Source: Cohnella phaseoli (GTDB taxonomy: Bacteria; Bacillota; Bacilli; Paenibacillales; Paenibacillaceae). From it: a DNA stretch of 64,000 bases. Of this stretch, positions 51,378-58,656 are shown piece by piece. The notes below the pieces were generated by a model that had not been told where the DNA came from, did not search any database, and saw only the letters and a program-made list of their open reading frames with translations. Location of the stretch: NCBI RefSeq assembly GCF_003386235.1, contig NZ_QRDZ01000021.1:112401-176400 (forward strand). The letters run 5' to 3'. The translations under genes and the position numbers were made by a program. Within the stretch, counting starts at the first letter, position 1; each line of letters begins with the position of its first letter.

Positions 51378-52874
51378 ATGGCGTTGGGAAGCAAAACGGT
51401 CTTATTCGCGCTTGCCATTTTGCTGGCGGCGCAAGGCATTGCGCAAGCGAAGGGGGTTCAGTCCGGGCAATGGAGCGGCAGCAAGCCCGCGGAGGCGAAG
51501 GCATTTCCCGAGATGTATACCGAAGTGGCGGGAGTACTCGGTTTTCGGGGCGGAGGCGACAGAAGCGCGCCGTCTTACGGGACCGTTGAGATGCAGACGT
51601 ATCGCCCCGCAATCGCTTGGGAGAAGAAGACGAAGAGCAGCTCATGGGGCGGCGGAGCGGGTTGGACGGGACAGCCGGCGATCGTCCAATGGCAGCCGGA
51701 AGTGCTGGCGTCGATGAACGTTAAGCCGAAGTTTCGTTCCAAGCCGAATTTTACCGAGGTCATCTATGCCTCTTTGGACGGATACGTCTATTTTCTGGAG
51801 CTGGAAACGGGCGAGGAGACGAGAAGTCCGATCCGGGTCGGCAACCCGATTAAAGGCAGCGTGTCCGTAGATGCGCGCGGGTATCCGCTGCTGTACGTCG
51901 GAGAGGGAATCCCCGAGAACGGAACGATCGGATTTAACCTGTATAGCCTGATCGACCAGAAGCAGCTGCTGCGCGTTAACGGCATCGATTCCTTCGCTTA
52001 TCGGCGGTGGGGGGCGTTCGACGGCTCCGCTCTGTTCAACCGCTATGACGATACGCTTACCGTAGGCGGGGAGAACGGGCTGTTGTACCGCGTCAAGCTG
52101 AATACGGCTTTCGATCCGCAGCGGAAGACGCTTTCGATCAAGCCGGTCGTGAGCAAATTCCGCTATCGTATAAGCGGCAACAATTATCAGGGCATCGAGA
52201 ATTCGCTGGCGGCGTTCGGCGACCTCGTTTATTTTGCCGATAACGGGGGAAGCGTGCTGGCGGTGAACGTTCGGACGAACGAGGCGGTATGGGCGCTCCC
52301 GGCGCTCGACGATACGGATGCGACGATCGTTGTGGAAGCCGAGGACGGAATTCCGTACTTGTACACCGGAACGGAAGTCGACAAGCAGGGAAGAAAGGGC
52401 TACGCCTATTTGCGCAAAATCAACGGGCTAACCGGCCAGGTCGTCTGGCAGATGAAATACGAATGTTTGTCCGTCGTCGGCGGAGATCATCCCGTCAACG
52501 GCGGCGTACTGGCGACGCCGGTCGTCGGCAAGGGAAATATTTCCGATCTTGTCGTGTTTACGATTGCCCGCTTCGGCAAGCTTGGGGAGGGGCTGATGGT
52601 CGCCTTGGACAAAAAGACAGGCAAGGAGACTTGGCGGCTCCCGATGAAACGCTATGCCTGGTCGTCACCGACCGACGTCTACGATGCCAAGGGCAACGCT
52701 TATTTGCTACAGGCCGATTCCGGCGGGGTCGTCTCCGTCGTCTCCGCCAGGGATGGCCGCGTTCGAGGCAGCATGACAGTAGGCTCAAATATCGAAGCTT
52801 CTCCGGCGGTATTCGGCAACTATGCCGTCGTCGCTTCGCGCGGCGGCAAGCTTTACGGGATTAGGCTGGAATGA
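51378..52874 (+). CDS. Secreted PQQ-like beta-propeller repeat protein
   Basis: 498 residues from ATG 51378 (GGAGG 11 bases upstream; ATG 51360 is also in frame). A Sec signal peptide (VLFALAILLAAQGIAQA) precedes a WD/PQQ-type propeller: repeating units such as VIYASLDGYVYFLELETGEE, LVYFADNGGSVLAVNV, VALDKKTGKETWRLPM and YAVVASRGGKLYGIRL. Such proteins act outside the membrane as binding or scaffold proteins; the metal and PQQ ligands of true dehydrogenases are not seen, so an enzymatic role is unlikely. The 3' end overlaps the convergent gene by 22 bases. Confidence 0.78.
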   Translation: MALGSKTVLFALAILLAAQGIAQAKGVQSGQWSGSKPAEAKAFPEMYTEVAGVLGFRGGGDRSAPSYGTVEMQTYRPAIAWEKKTKSSSWGGGAGWTGQPAIVQWQPEVLASMNVKPKFRSKPNFTEVIYASLDGYVYFLELETGEETRSPIRVGNPIKGSVSVDARGYPLLYVGEGIPENGTIGFNLYSLIDQKQLLRVNGIDSFAYRRWGAFDGSALFNRYDDTLTVGGENGLLYRVKLNTAFDPQRKTLSIKPVVSKFRYRISGNNYQGIENSLAAFGDLVYFADNGGSVLAVNVRTNEAVWALPALDDTDATIVVEAEDGIPYLYTGTEVDKQGRKGYAYLRKINGLTGQVVWQMKYECLSVVGGDHPVNGGVLATPVVGKGNISDLVVFTIARFGKLGEGLMVALDKKTGKETWRLPMKRYAWSSPTDVYDAKGNAYLLQADSGGVVSVVSARDGRVRGSMTVGSNIEASPAVFGNYAVVASRGGKLYGIRLE

Positions 52875-54025
52875 TCGGAGGAAACTCCGGCGATTCGCCA
52901 AGGTAAGCGAGGAGCGCTTCGGACGAACTCGAAACGGAGCTCGGATTGAAGCGTTCCCCGATCGCGCAAACGAATTTGCAGAGGGAGCGTTACGGAGGCT
53001 GACAGCTCATCCGCTAGCTCTTCGGTTTTCGTAACGCGGGTTCTCTTGATCGTTAACGATTCCAGTCGTTCAAGCAGTCGATTCAGCTCTTCGAAACGTT
53101 CGGCGGAAGCTTCGGGCCACAGCAATTGCAGCATCTCGATGTCTTTTCTGGCGACTGCCTCCGCGAAGTTGATCGCCATCACGCCGGGAGAGGCGGAAGC
53201 GAAATAGCTGCGCAATTGCCCGGCCGCTTGATAAACCATCAACTGATGCGCCGGATCGGGCGTATCGGAGCGATGCGACGAGCTGCCGAGAAAATGAACG
53301 CAAAAATGCCCTTTAAAGCCGTTGCCCGGAATGCCGTCTCCCCCATGGGGCATGCCGTTCATGGAAGCGGCTATTCGTGTGCGATCCTTGGAGACGATGA
53401 TCGCTCGACGGTCCCAGCTCCACGCACCCCCGTAAATCTCCTTCATCGTCTTCGAATCTTCTGTTGTCATTGGCTGCACGTCGGCGTGATCGCTGCCCGC
53501 TCGACGCTGGACGCGAAAACTGAGTCCGCTTTCGAGATCGGTAATCGTGAACGTGCTTTTGCGCTTCACGATAAGGCGGACTTCGCTCCAATCCATCAGC
53601 GCCCCGTAATGCTCCCGTCTCAATGCCTCCGCATAGCCGAGCATACGTTTGGACGCATCGGCTGAAAGTCGCAGCAATCGCCCTGCGGCTTCGTCCCAAA
53701 GGTGGCCTGAACGTTCTAGTCGATACCGCATTTCTTTTCCGTCGGCATCTCGAATCCCGACCTCCAGGTCGGTATAGCAATCTGCGCGTTGCTCCGGCAA
53801 GCTTCCCGTTTGCGCATTGCGCAAAATTAGCGTAGGGCTGTCTATCGTTAGCCTGCTAAACATGGAGGCGGTGCGGCTGGAGCGCACGACGATCTCTATG
53901 CGCTGCCGCTCTCGAGTCGTCGGTGGCTTCGCTTGCGCAGCGGAGCCGACAGCGGAAGCCAGTCCAAGGGCAAGTACAACTGATGCGGCCCAGCGCCAAG
54001 CATTCAGCCTCAGTGGTCGGCTCAT
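52853..54025 (-). CDS. Conserved secreted protein of unknown function
   Basis: 390 residues. A signal peptide (WAASVVLALGLASAVGSAAQA) is followed by an uncharacterised domain. A strongly patterned block at about residues 205-275 (IYGGAWSWDRRAIIV, ASMNGMPHGGDGI, GNGFKGHFCVHFLGSSSH, DPAHQLMVYQAAG) with conserved Cys and His residues looks like a catalytic centre, somewhat reminiscent of L,D-transpeptidase active sites, but I cannot place it in a named family. A helical region (about 295-345) and a C-terminal beta-rich NTF2-like part follow. It is convergent with the propeller gene (22-base overlap) and divergent from the VanW gene. Confidence 0.7.
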   Translation of the reverse strand: MSRPLRLNAWRWAASVVLALGLASAVGSAAQAKPPTTRERQRIEIVVRSSRTASMFSRLTIDSPTLILRNAQTGSLPEQRADCYTDLEVGIRDADGKEMRYRLERSGHLWDEAAGRLLRLSADASKRMLGYAEALRREHYGALMDWSEVRLIVKRKSTFTITDLESGLSFRVQRRAGSDHADVQPMTTEDSKTMKEIYGGAWSWDRRAIIVSKDRTRIAASMNGMPHGGDGIPGNGFKGHFCVHFLGSSSHRSDTPDPAHQLMVYQAAGQLRSYFASASPGVMAINFAEAVARKDIEMLQLLWPEASAERFEELNRLLERLESLTIKRTRVTKTEELADELSASVTLPLQIRLRDRGTLQSELRFEFVRSAPRLPWRIAGVSSDHSSLIP

Positions 54026-54147
54026 TTTTTTCTTCCTTCCCGTTTCGAATCGTTGGCGTTATTGTCGGCTAACGAATAAACGATTATGCGGCATAACCGC
54101 GGTCCGTTTCGCGCAACGTAAACAGGGATGCATCGGTTGAGACAAGT

Positions 54148-55128
54148 GTGCTCATGCATCGAGTTACGTTAAATTTATCGAATCGGGGGATCGATTTGGC
54201 TTGGACATGGATTGCCGGCCTGTTGGTGCTTGCGCATACCGCATCGTTGCCGGATCAGCTTGCAATAACTTCCGAAGGACGGGAAATCGCGGTCGTGCGC
54301 CGTGCGGATTATGAATTTCCTTTACCCGGGCTGCCGATTGTTAATGACATTAAATTGTTGGAGCTGACAGCGAAAATGGAGCGGCTGGTCTATCAGCCGC
54401 CGACTAACGCCATGCTGGACGCATCGGGGGGGATCGTCCCGGACAAGCTCGGCTATAAGCTCGACCTCAGAGTCTGGGAGGACGAGTTCTATCGTTATAT
54501 GACGGAGGGGAAGAGCGCCTCGATGGAAGCCCCGCTTAGAGCCGTCTATCCGCGAGTGGACAGCGAGCTGCTGACGACGCTGAAGGAGAAGAGAATCGGC
54601 TACTATACGACCTATTACAATTCAAATAACCGCAATCGCTCCCACAATATCGATTTGGCGGTTAAGGCGCTAAATAATCGCTATGTGTTTCCAGGGGAAT
54701 CGTTTTCGTTTAATCAGACCCTTGGGGAGCGGACGGCGGGTAAAGGCTATCGCCGAGCGAAGGTGATCGTAAGAGGCGAAGTGGCGGAAGGAATCGGGGG
54801 CGGCATTTGTCAAGTCTCATCGACGTTGTTCAATGCGGTCGATCGAGCGGGGCTCACAATCGTTCAACGCTATTCGCACAGCCGCAACGTGCCTTACGTG
54901 CCGCCGGGAAGGGATGCGACGGTTAGCTGGTACGGGCCGGATTTCGTGTTCAATAATCCTTACGACCATCCCGTGCTCATTCGCGCATTCTCGGGAGGCG
55001 GTCAGACGACCATACTGATTTATTCGGCCGAGGAAATTCACAACCGTCCGCGCGAAGTGCCTAGCGCATCCAAGAAGCTGCCGGCGGAAGTGCCGGCCGA
55101 CCGCAACGTTAATCAAATTGTGCCATAG
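54148..55128 (+). CDS. VanW family protein
   Basis: 326 residues from GTG 54148; the start is uncertain, with ATG 54154 and a TTG near 54196 (after GGGGG) as alternatives. One hydrophobic segment (WTWIAGLLVLAHTASL) near the N-terminus suggests a membrane anchor or signal. The VanW domain (about 150-290) has RSHNIDLAVKALNNRYVFPGESFSFNQ-type sequence, GGGICQVSSTLFNAV, HSRNVPYVPPGRDATVSWYG and FVFNNPYDHPV. VanW proteins are found in vancomycin-resistance clusters and in many Firmicute cell-envelope loci, with no proven biochemical role. No van resistance genes are nearby. Confidence 0.85.
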   Translation: MLMHRVTLNLSNRGIDLAWTWIAGLLVLAHTASLPDQLAITSEGREIAVVRRADYEFPLPGLPIVNDIKLLELTAKMERLVYQPPTNAMLDASGGIVPDKLGYKLDLRVWEDEFYRYMTEGKSASMEAPLRAVYPRVDSELLTTLKEKRIGYYTTYYNSNNRNRSHNIDLAVKALNNRYVFPGESFSFNQTLGERTAGKGYRRAKVIVRGEVAEGIGGGICQVSSTLFNAVDRAGLTIVQRYSHSRNVPYVPPGRDATVSWYGPDFVFNNPYDHPVLIRAFSGGGQTTILIYSAEEIHNRPREVPSASKKLPAEVPADRNVNQIVP

Positions 55129-55142
55129 GGAATCGACTATGC

Positions 55143-55198
55143 GAAGAAGCCTGATCTGAAAGCAGGGGTAAGAGCTGCTTTCAGATCGGGCTTCTTTT
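55143..55198 (+). terminator. Strong rho-independent terminator after the VanW gene
   Basis: GAAGAAGCCTGATCTGAAAGCAG pairs with CTGCTTTCAGATCGGGCTTC (one G-T pair) around a ~10-base loop, followed by TTTTCT. Confidence 0.9.
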
Positions 55199-55207
55199 CT
55201 GTGGCTG

Positions 55208-55417
55208 GCCTTCACTCTGCGGCTGAGGTAGCGTCTGGGCACATTTTTGGCCTTCACTCCGCGGCTGAGGCAGCGTCAGGGCACATTTTTGGCCTTCACT
55301 CCGCGGCTAAGGTAACGTCAAGGCACATTTTTGGCCTTCACTACGCGGCTGGGGCAACATCAGGGCACTTTTTTGACCTTCACTCCGCGGCTGAGGTAGC
55401 GTAAGGATACTTTTTTG
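55208..55417. repeat. Tandem repeat, five copies of a 42-bp unit
   Basis: Five back-to-back 42-base units begin GCCTTCACTCCGCGGCTGAG and end with GGGCACATTTTTG; copies differ by 2-9 bases. On the plus strand the period keeps an open frame coding for five 14-residue units (GLHSAAEVASGHIF), but there is no ribosome site and the region follows a strong terminator, so translation is doubtful. The array lies in a 544-base gap between the VanW gene and the sigma factor gene. Confidence 0.9.
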
Positions 55418-55442
55418 GCCTCATTCCCAATGCTTCGGTCTG

Positions 55443-55571
55443 TTAAAGCACAGACCTGTTAGACTGAATTGTGGCACGCAGGGCGAGCAAGATTTTGTTC
55501 TCCAGCCCGACGCCGCTGTCTGCGATGTAGGATTGGTCCAGTTCGAGCGATATTTCATGTTGCCTACGGGT
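55443..55571 (-). pseudogene. Possible remnant of a bacterial sugar transferase gene (C-terminus)
   Basis: Reading the minus strand from 55571 gives ISLELDQSYIADSGVGLENK then ILLALRATIQ and a TAA stop at 55445-55443. The pattern of Leu-Asp, Tyr, and the ..L..KILL.T. helix resembles the C-terminus of undecaprenyl-phosphate sugar transferases (..LDVYYVENWSLWLDLKILL..). Nothing upstream of it extends the match. The resemblance is partial, so the identification is tentative. Confidence 0.3.
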
Positions 55572-55672
55572 TCATGTATGCGAATTGGTCAGCTGTAGTT
55601 TTTTTGCAGGTGAACCGGTTTCGAAGTTATGACAATATATAGGTGAATGGCCATTCAGGAAGGAGAAGCTGC

Positions 55673-56200
55673 TTGGATATCGATGAGTTGATTGAGCTCG
55701 TGAAGCTGCACGGCAAGTCGATTTACGGCTTTTGCCACAAGCTGACGGGGAACAAAGAGGATACGGACGATTTATATCAGGAAACTTTTCTTAAGGCTAT
55801 GGAGCTGCGGCTCAAGATGGACGCGGCCCGCAATCCGAAAGCTTATCTCATATCGGTTGCCGTGCAGCTTCACCGCAATCATCGTCGCAAGGTTGCGTGG
55901 AGGCGAAGAATCGCCCCTACGTTCGAGCTTGACGAGGCGGCGGCAGGGGTGGCGGACTTATTTTCTCGCGAATCGGCACCGGAAGACGCGGTACTGTCGC
56001 TAGAGCTTCGAACGATGATTCAGCAGGCCGCCCATCGGTTGAACGACAAGCTGAGGCTTCCCCTCTACATGTATTACACAGCGGATATGACAGTGGAGGA
56101 GATCGCATCGGCGTTGAAAATTCCGTCGGGAACTGTGAAAAGCAGATTGCATAAAGCGCGCATGGCCGTGAGAAAAGATTTGGAGGTCGATGTCCCGTGA
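55673..56200 (+). CDS. ECF-type RNA polymerase sigma factor
   Basis: 175 residues from TTG 55673, preceded by GAAGGAGAAG at good spacing; the longer frame from 55643 lies over this site. Region 2 shows IYGFCHKLTGNKEDTDDLYQETFLKAM, and region 4 EEIASALKIPSGTVKSRLHKARMAVRKDL, the two DNA- and core-binding parts of a group 4 sigma factor. The stop overlaps the start of the membrane-bound partner gene (GTGA), the normal sigma/anti-sigma arrangement; cell-envelope stress is the usual trigger. A weak AT-rich stretch at ~55630 may hold an autoregulated promoter. Confidence 0.9.
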   Translation: MDIDELIELVKLHGKSIYGFCHKLTGNKEDTDDLYQETFLKAMELRLKMDAARNPKAYLISVAVQLHRNHRRKVAWRRRIAPTFELDEAAAGVADLFSRESAPEDAVLSLELRTMIQQAAHRLNDKLRLPLYMYYTADMTVEEIASALKIPSGTVKSRLHKARMAVRKDLEVDVP

Positions 56201-57342
56201 AGGATGCGGATTGGGAACGTTTGCTCGGACAGGCTCTGGCTCCGGCAGCAGAGCCTGAAGAAGAATTGGATCAGGCCCTTATCCATCAATTAAAGGAGCG
56301 TAATCTAGTGAAACCTAAACATAGAAGAAGATTATCGATAGGGCTGTTAGCCGCGGTATTATTGCTGCTGGTGTCTGTATCGGCCTATGCGGCGACACAG
56401 CTGTTCAGCGCCAAGCAGGTTGCCGAGAGTTTCGGGGACCGGCTGCTGGCGGAAGCTTTCGACAGCAAGGACGCTATGGAGATTAATCGGTCCATCGCAT
56501 CTGGAGATTACAGTTTTACGCTTCACGGTCTCGTGTCGGGAGCCGGCCTCAGCCAATTTAAGCACTCCTCGGAGGAAATCTACCCCGACAGAACCTATGC
56601 GGTTGTTTCCATCGTCAGACAGGACGGCAAACCGATGCCGGCGGTCAACGAACCCGAATACGGCGAAGTTCCGTTTTTCATTTCGCCGCTAATTAAAGGT
56701 CTGAAGCCGTGGCAGGTCAATATCGTTACGATGAACGGCGGGTACAGCGAAGATGTCATCGACGGTGTCATGTACAGACTCATCTCATGCGACCAAGTAG
56801 AAATTTTTGCAGACAGAGGCGTGTATTTGGCGGTAAGCAGCGGCAGTCCGTTTTATAGGAACGAGGCGTTCTCGTATGACGAGAGCACGGGAGAAATCCG
56901 GTCCAAGGAAGGATACTCGGGCGCTTCGGCATTGTTCGATCTCCCGCTCAATATCGCCAAAGCGGATCCGGTCAAAGCGGAAGCCTATTTGGAGTCTATG
57001 CTAACGCCGACGTCCTCTCCCGAGTCACCGTCGGATAAGAAGCTGGTCGCTGACGCAAGGCGCTGGGCCGCGGAAATTAAAACCAAAATTAAAAAAGGAG
57101 AGGAGATCGGTGAAACTCTTCCCGACTCGATTAAAGAAGTGACGTATGACGACGCCGGCAACCTCCAATACTCTCATGACGGACGGAGCGTGACAATGGC
57201 TCCAGACTCCTTTTTCCAGGAAGGGCAGAGCGGATTTTCCGAGACATTCTCCGTTAGCAAAGATGGTGATACTTTCAAAGCGCTGCTGTTTCATAAAGAC
57301 GAGAACGGCGTCATTACCGGCAGAATTATTGTGTTGAATTAG
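56197..57342 (+). CDS. Membrane-anchored anti-sigma factor-like protein
   Basis: 381 residues from GTG 56197, overlapping the sigma gene by 4 bases. The N-terminal ~40 residues are cytosolic and should bind the sigma factor; one membrane helix follows (LSIGLLAAVLLLLVSVSAYA, about 46-65), then a ~315-residue extracellular domain resembling the DUF4179 type (Ser/Gly-rich beta strands, DRTYAVVSIVRQDGKP). It would hold the sigma factor at the membrane until an outside signal releases it. The stop codon TAG lies at the edge of a small inserted element (57340-57503), so the natural C-terminus may once have been longer or different. Confidence 0.8.
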   Translation: MKDADWERLLGQALAPAAEPEEELDQALIHQLKERNLVKPKHRRRLSIGLLAAVLLLLVSVSAYAATQLFSAKQVAESFGDRLLAEAFDSKDAMEINRSIASGDYSFTLHGLVSGAGLSQFKHSSEEIYPDRTYAVVSIVRQDGKPMPAVNEPEYGEVPFFISPLIKGLKPWQVNIVTMNGGYSEDVIDGVMYRLISCDQVEIFADRGVYLAVSSGSPFYRNEAFSYDESTGEIRSKEGYSGASALFDLPLNIAKADPVKAEAYLESMLTPTSSPESPSDKKLVADARRWAAEIKTKIKKGEEIGETLPDSIKEVTYDDAGNLQYSHDGRSVTMAPDSFFQEGQSGFSETFSVSKDGDTFKALLFHKDENGVITGRIIVLN

Positions 57343-57503
57343 GGCGTGTCTGAAAACCCGCTCAGGGGCATCTATCACCGCCTTTTCGCCCCCTGCTTCG
57401 TCACTTTTGCTTGACGTACCCCGGTACGCCTTCACAAAAGTTCCTTGCATGGAACGAAAATTCGGCAATATCTGCTGCCCTCGGAGTATTCAGACACGTC
57501 CTA
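57340..57503. mobile_element. 160-bp MITE with TA target duplication (Tc1/mariner-IS630 type)
   Basis: The element runs from 57342 to 57501 with terminal inverted repeats GGGCGTGTCTGAA and TTCAGACACGTCC (12 of 13 matching), flanked on both sides by TA (57340-57341 and 57502-57503). The inside folds on itself around GTACCCCGGTAC, with ACTTTTG/CAAAAGT arms. No coding capacity. A TA duplication with this size is typical of MITEs mobilised by IS630-type transposases. The left TA supplies the first two bases of the stop codon of the anti-sigma gene. Confidence 0.75.
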
Positions 57504-57572
57504 GCGCTGGCCTATTATCGCGCTGGCTTTCGTCTATTGACAATCGGCCGAGATCGCAGTAAGATTTCTAAG

Positions 57573-57692
57573 ATTCGTATAACCCCAATAGTTCAGGGTG
57601 GGGGTCTCTACGGGAAGCCTTAACTTCCTTGCTACGAATATTCGTTCGCCTCGCGCGAGCCAATATTCCGGCAAGGAAGTTTTTATTTTTTT
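57573..57692 (+). ncRNA. Purine riboswitch (guanine-type C74) with terminator, predicted ON switch
   Basis: P1 is a perfect 7-bp helix (ATTCGTA 57573-57579 with TACGAAT 57633-57639). J2/3 reads GTCTCTAC, matching the purine aptamer core, P3 is GGGAAG..CTTCCT with a CC-containing loop, and the specificity base before the P1 3' strand is C (57632), which in this class selects guanine or hypoxanthine. L2 is atypical. The terminator stem AACTTCCTTGC (57622-57632) with GCAAGGAAGTT (57671-57681) plus a T-rich run uses the P3 and J3/1 bases, so aptamer formation would block termination and turn expression on. Confidence 0.8.
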
Positions 57693-57711
57693 ATAAAGGA
57701 GCTAACGTTCG

Positions 57712-58656
57712 ATGAAATACAAATTATCCGTTCTTATGGGAGCGATCTGTTACGGCATTCTTTCTACCATAGTTACCAAGGCATACGCTCAGGGCTACTC
57801 GCTTGGCGAGGTAGTCGGCAGTCAACTGCTTACGGGGTTCGTGCTCGCGTGGATGCTTGCGCTGCTCGTCGGCAGACGGGCCCGCAGACAAGATAAGCAT
57901 GACGCGGCGGCAGAGACGAAATCCGTTCATGAACGAAAACTTAGCTGGAAGCAGCGTTTGCTGCTGATGGCGGCAGGCACTCCGACAGCCATCACGGGGC
58001 TGCTGTATTACGAATCTCTTCGCTACATTCCAAATTCGCTGGCAATCGTGCTGCTGTTCCAATTCACCTGGATCGGAGTCGTGATGCAGGCGGTCGCGCG
58101 CAGGCAGAAGCCCGGCAGAAGTATGCTGCTCACGCTCTCCGTTCTGCTTGGCGGAACATTAATGGCCGCAGGCATTATCGATCAAGGGGTGGCCGAGCTG
58201 AACTGGCTCGGCGTCGCATTCGGCTTGGCCTCCGCGCTCAGCTATTCGCTGTTTATTTTGTTCAGCGGCAAAGCGGTCCCGTCCGTTCACCCCGCACGGC
58301 GCAGTGCATGGATGATTACCGGCGGCCTGCTGCTCGTCTTCGTTCTGTTCCCGCCCGCTTTTCTGTTCGACGGCACGCTGTGGAGCGGCTTGCTTCCATT
58401 CGGGCTGATGCTGGGCCTGTTCGGTGCGTTCCTGCCGCCGGTGCTGTTCGCGATCGGCGTTCCGCGGATCGGAGAGGGCTTGACCGGCATTCTTGGCGCT
58501 TCAGAGCTCCCCGTCGCGGTTTTGCTGGCGGCGGTCGTGTTGCACGAACACGTGAGCGCCTTGCAATGGGCCGGCGTGGTGATCGTGCTTTTGGGCATCG
58601 CGCTGCCCGAGCTGTTCGGCAGATTAAGGAAAAAATCGGCGCTCATACTTGAATAA
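57712..58656 (+). CDS. EamA/DMT-superfamily transporter
   Basis: 314 residues from ATG 57712 after AAAGGAGC. Ten membrane segments in two EamA halves are visible; characteristic pieces are GAICYGILSTIVTKAYAQGYS at the N-terminus, PTAITGLLYYESLRYIPNSLAIVLLFQFTWIGV, and LGASELPVAVLLAAVVLHEHVSALQWAGVVIVLLGI. Members of this family export or import small metabolites and nucleobases are possible. The leader carries a purine riboswitch of the ON type, which makes purine efflux a specific hypothesis. It converges with the RNase J gene (14-base overlap). Confidence 0.88.
   Translation: MKYKLSVLMGAICYGILSTIVTKAYAQGYSLGEVVGSQLLTGFVLAWMLALLVGRRARRQDKHDAAAETKSVHERKLSWKQRLLLMAAGTPTAITGLLYYESLRYIPNSLAIVLLFQFTWIGVVMQAVARRQKPGRSMLLTLSVLLGGTLMAAGIIDQGVAELNWLGVAFGLASALSYSLFILFSGKAVPSVHPARRSAWMITGGLLLVFVLFPPAFLFDGTLWSGLLPFGLMLGLFGAFLPPVLFAIGVPRIGEGLTGILGASELPVAVLLAAVVLHEHVSALQWAGVVIVLLGIALPELFGRLRKKSALILE

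Noticed and set aside
54148..55128. Vancomycin resistance cluster
   Set aside because: A lone VanW-family protein without VanA/B, VanH, VanX or VanRS neighbours does not indicate resistance.
55201..55404. A 67-residue repeat protein (GLHSAAEVASGHIF units)
   Set aside because: No ribosome site, directly behind a strong terminator; the open frame follows from the period being a multiple of three.
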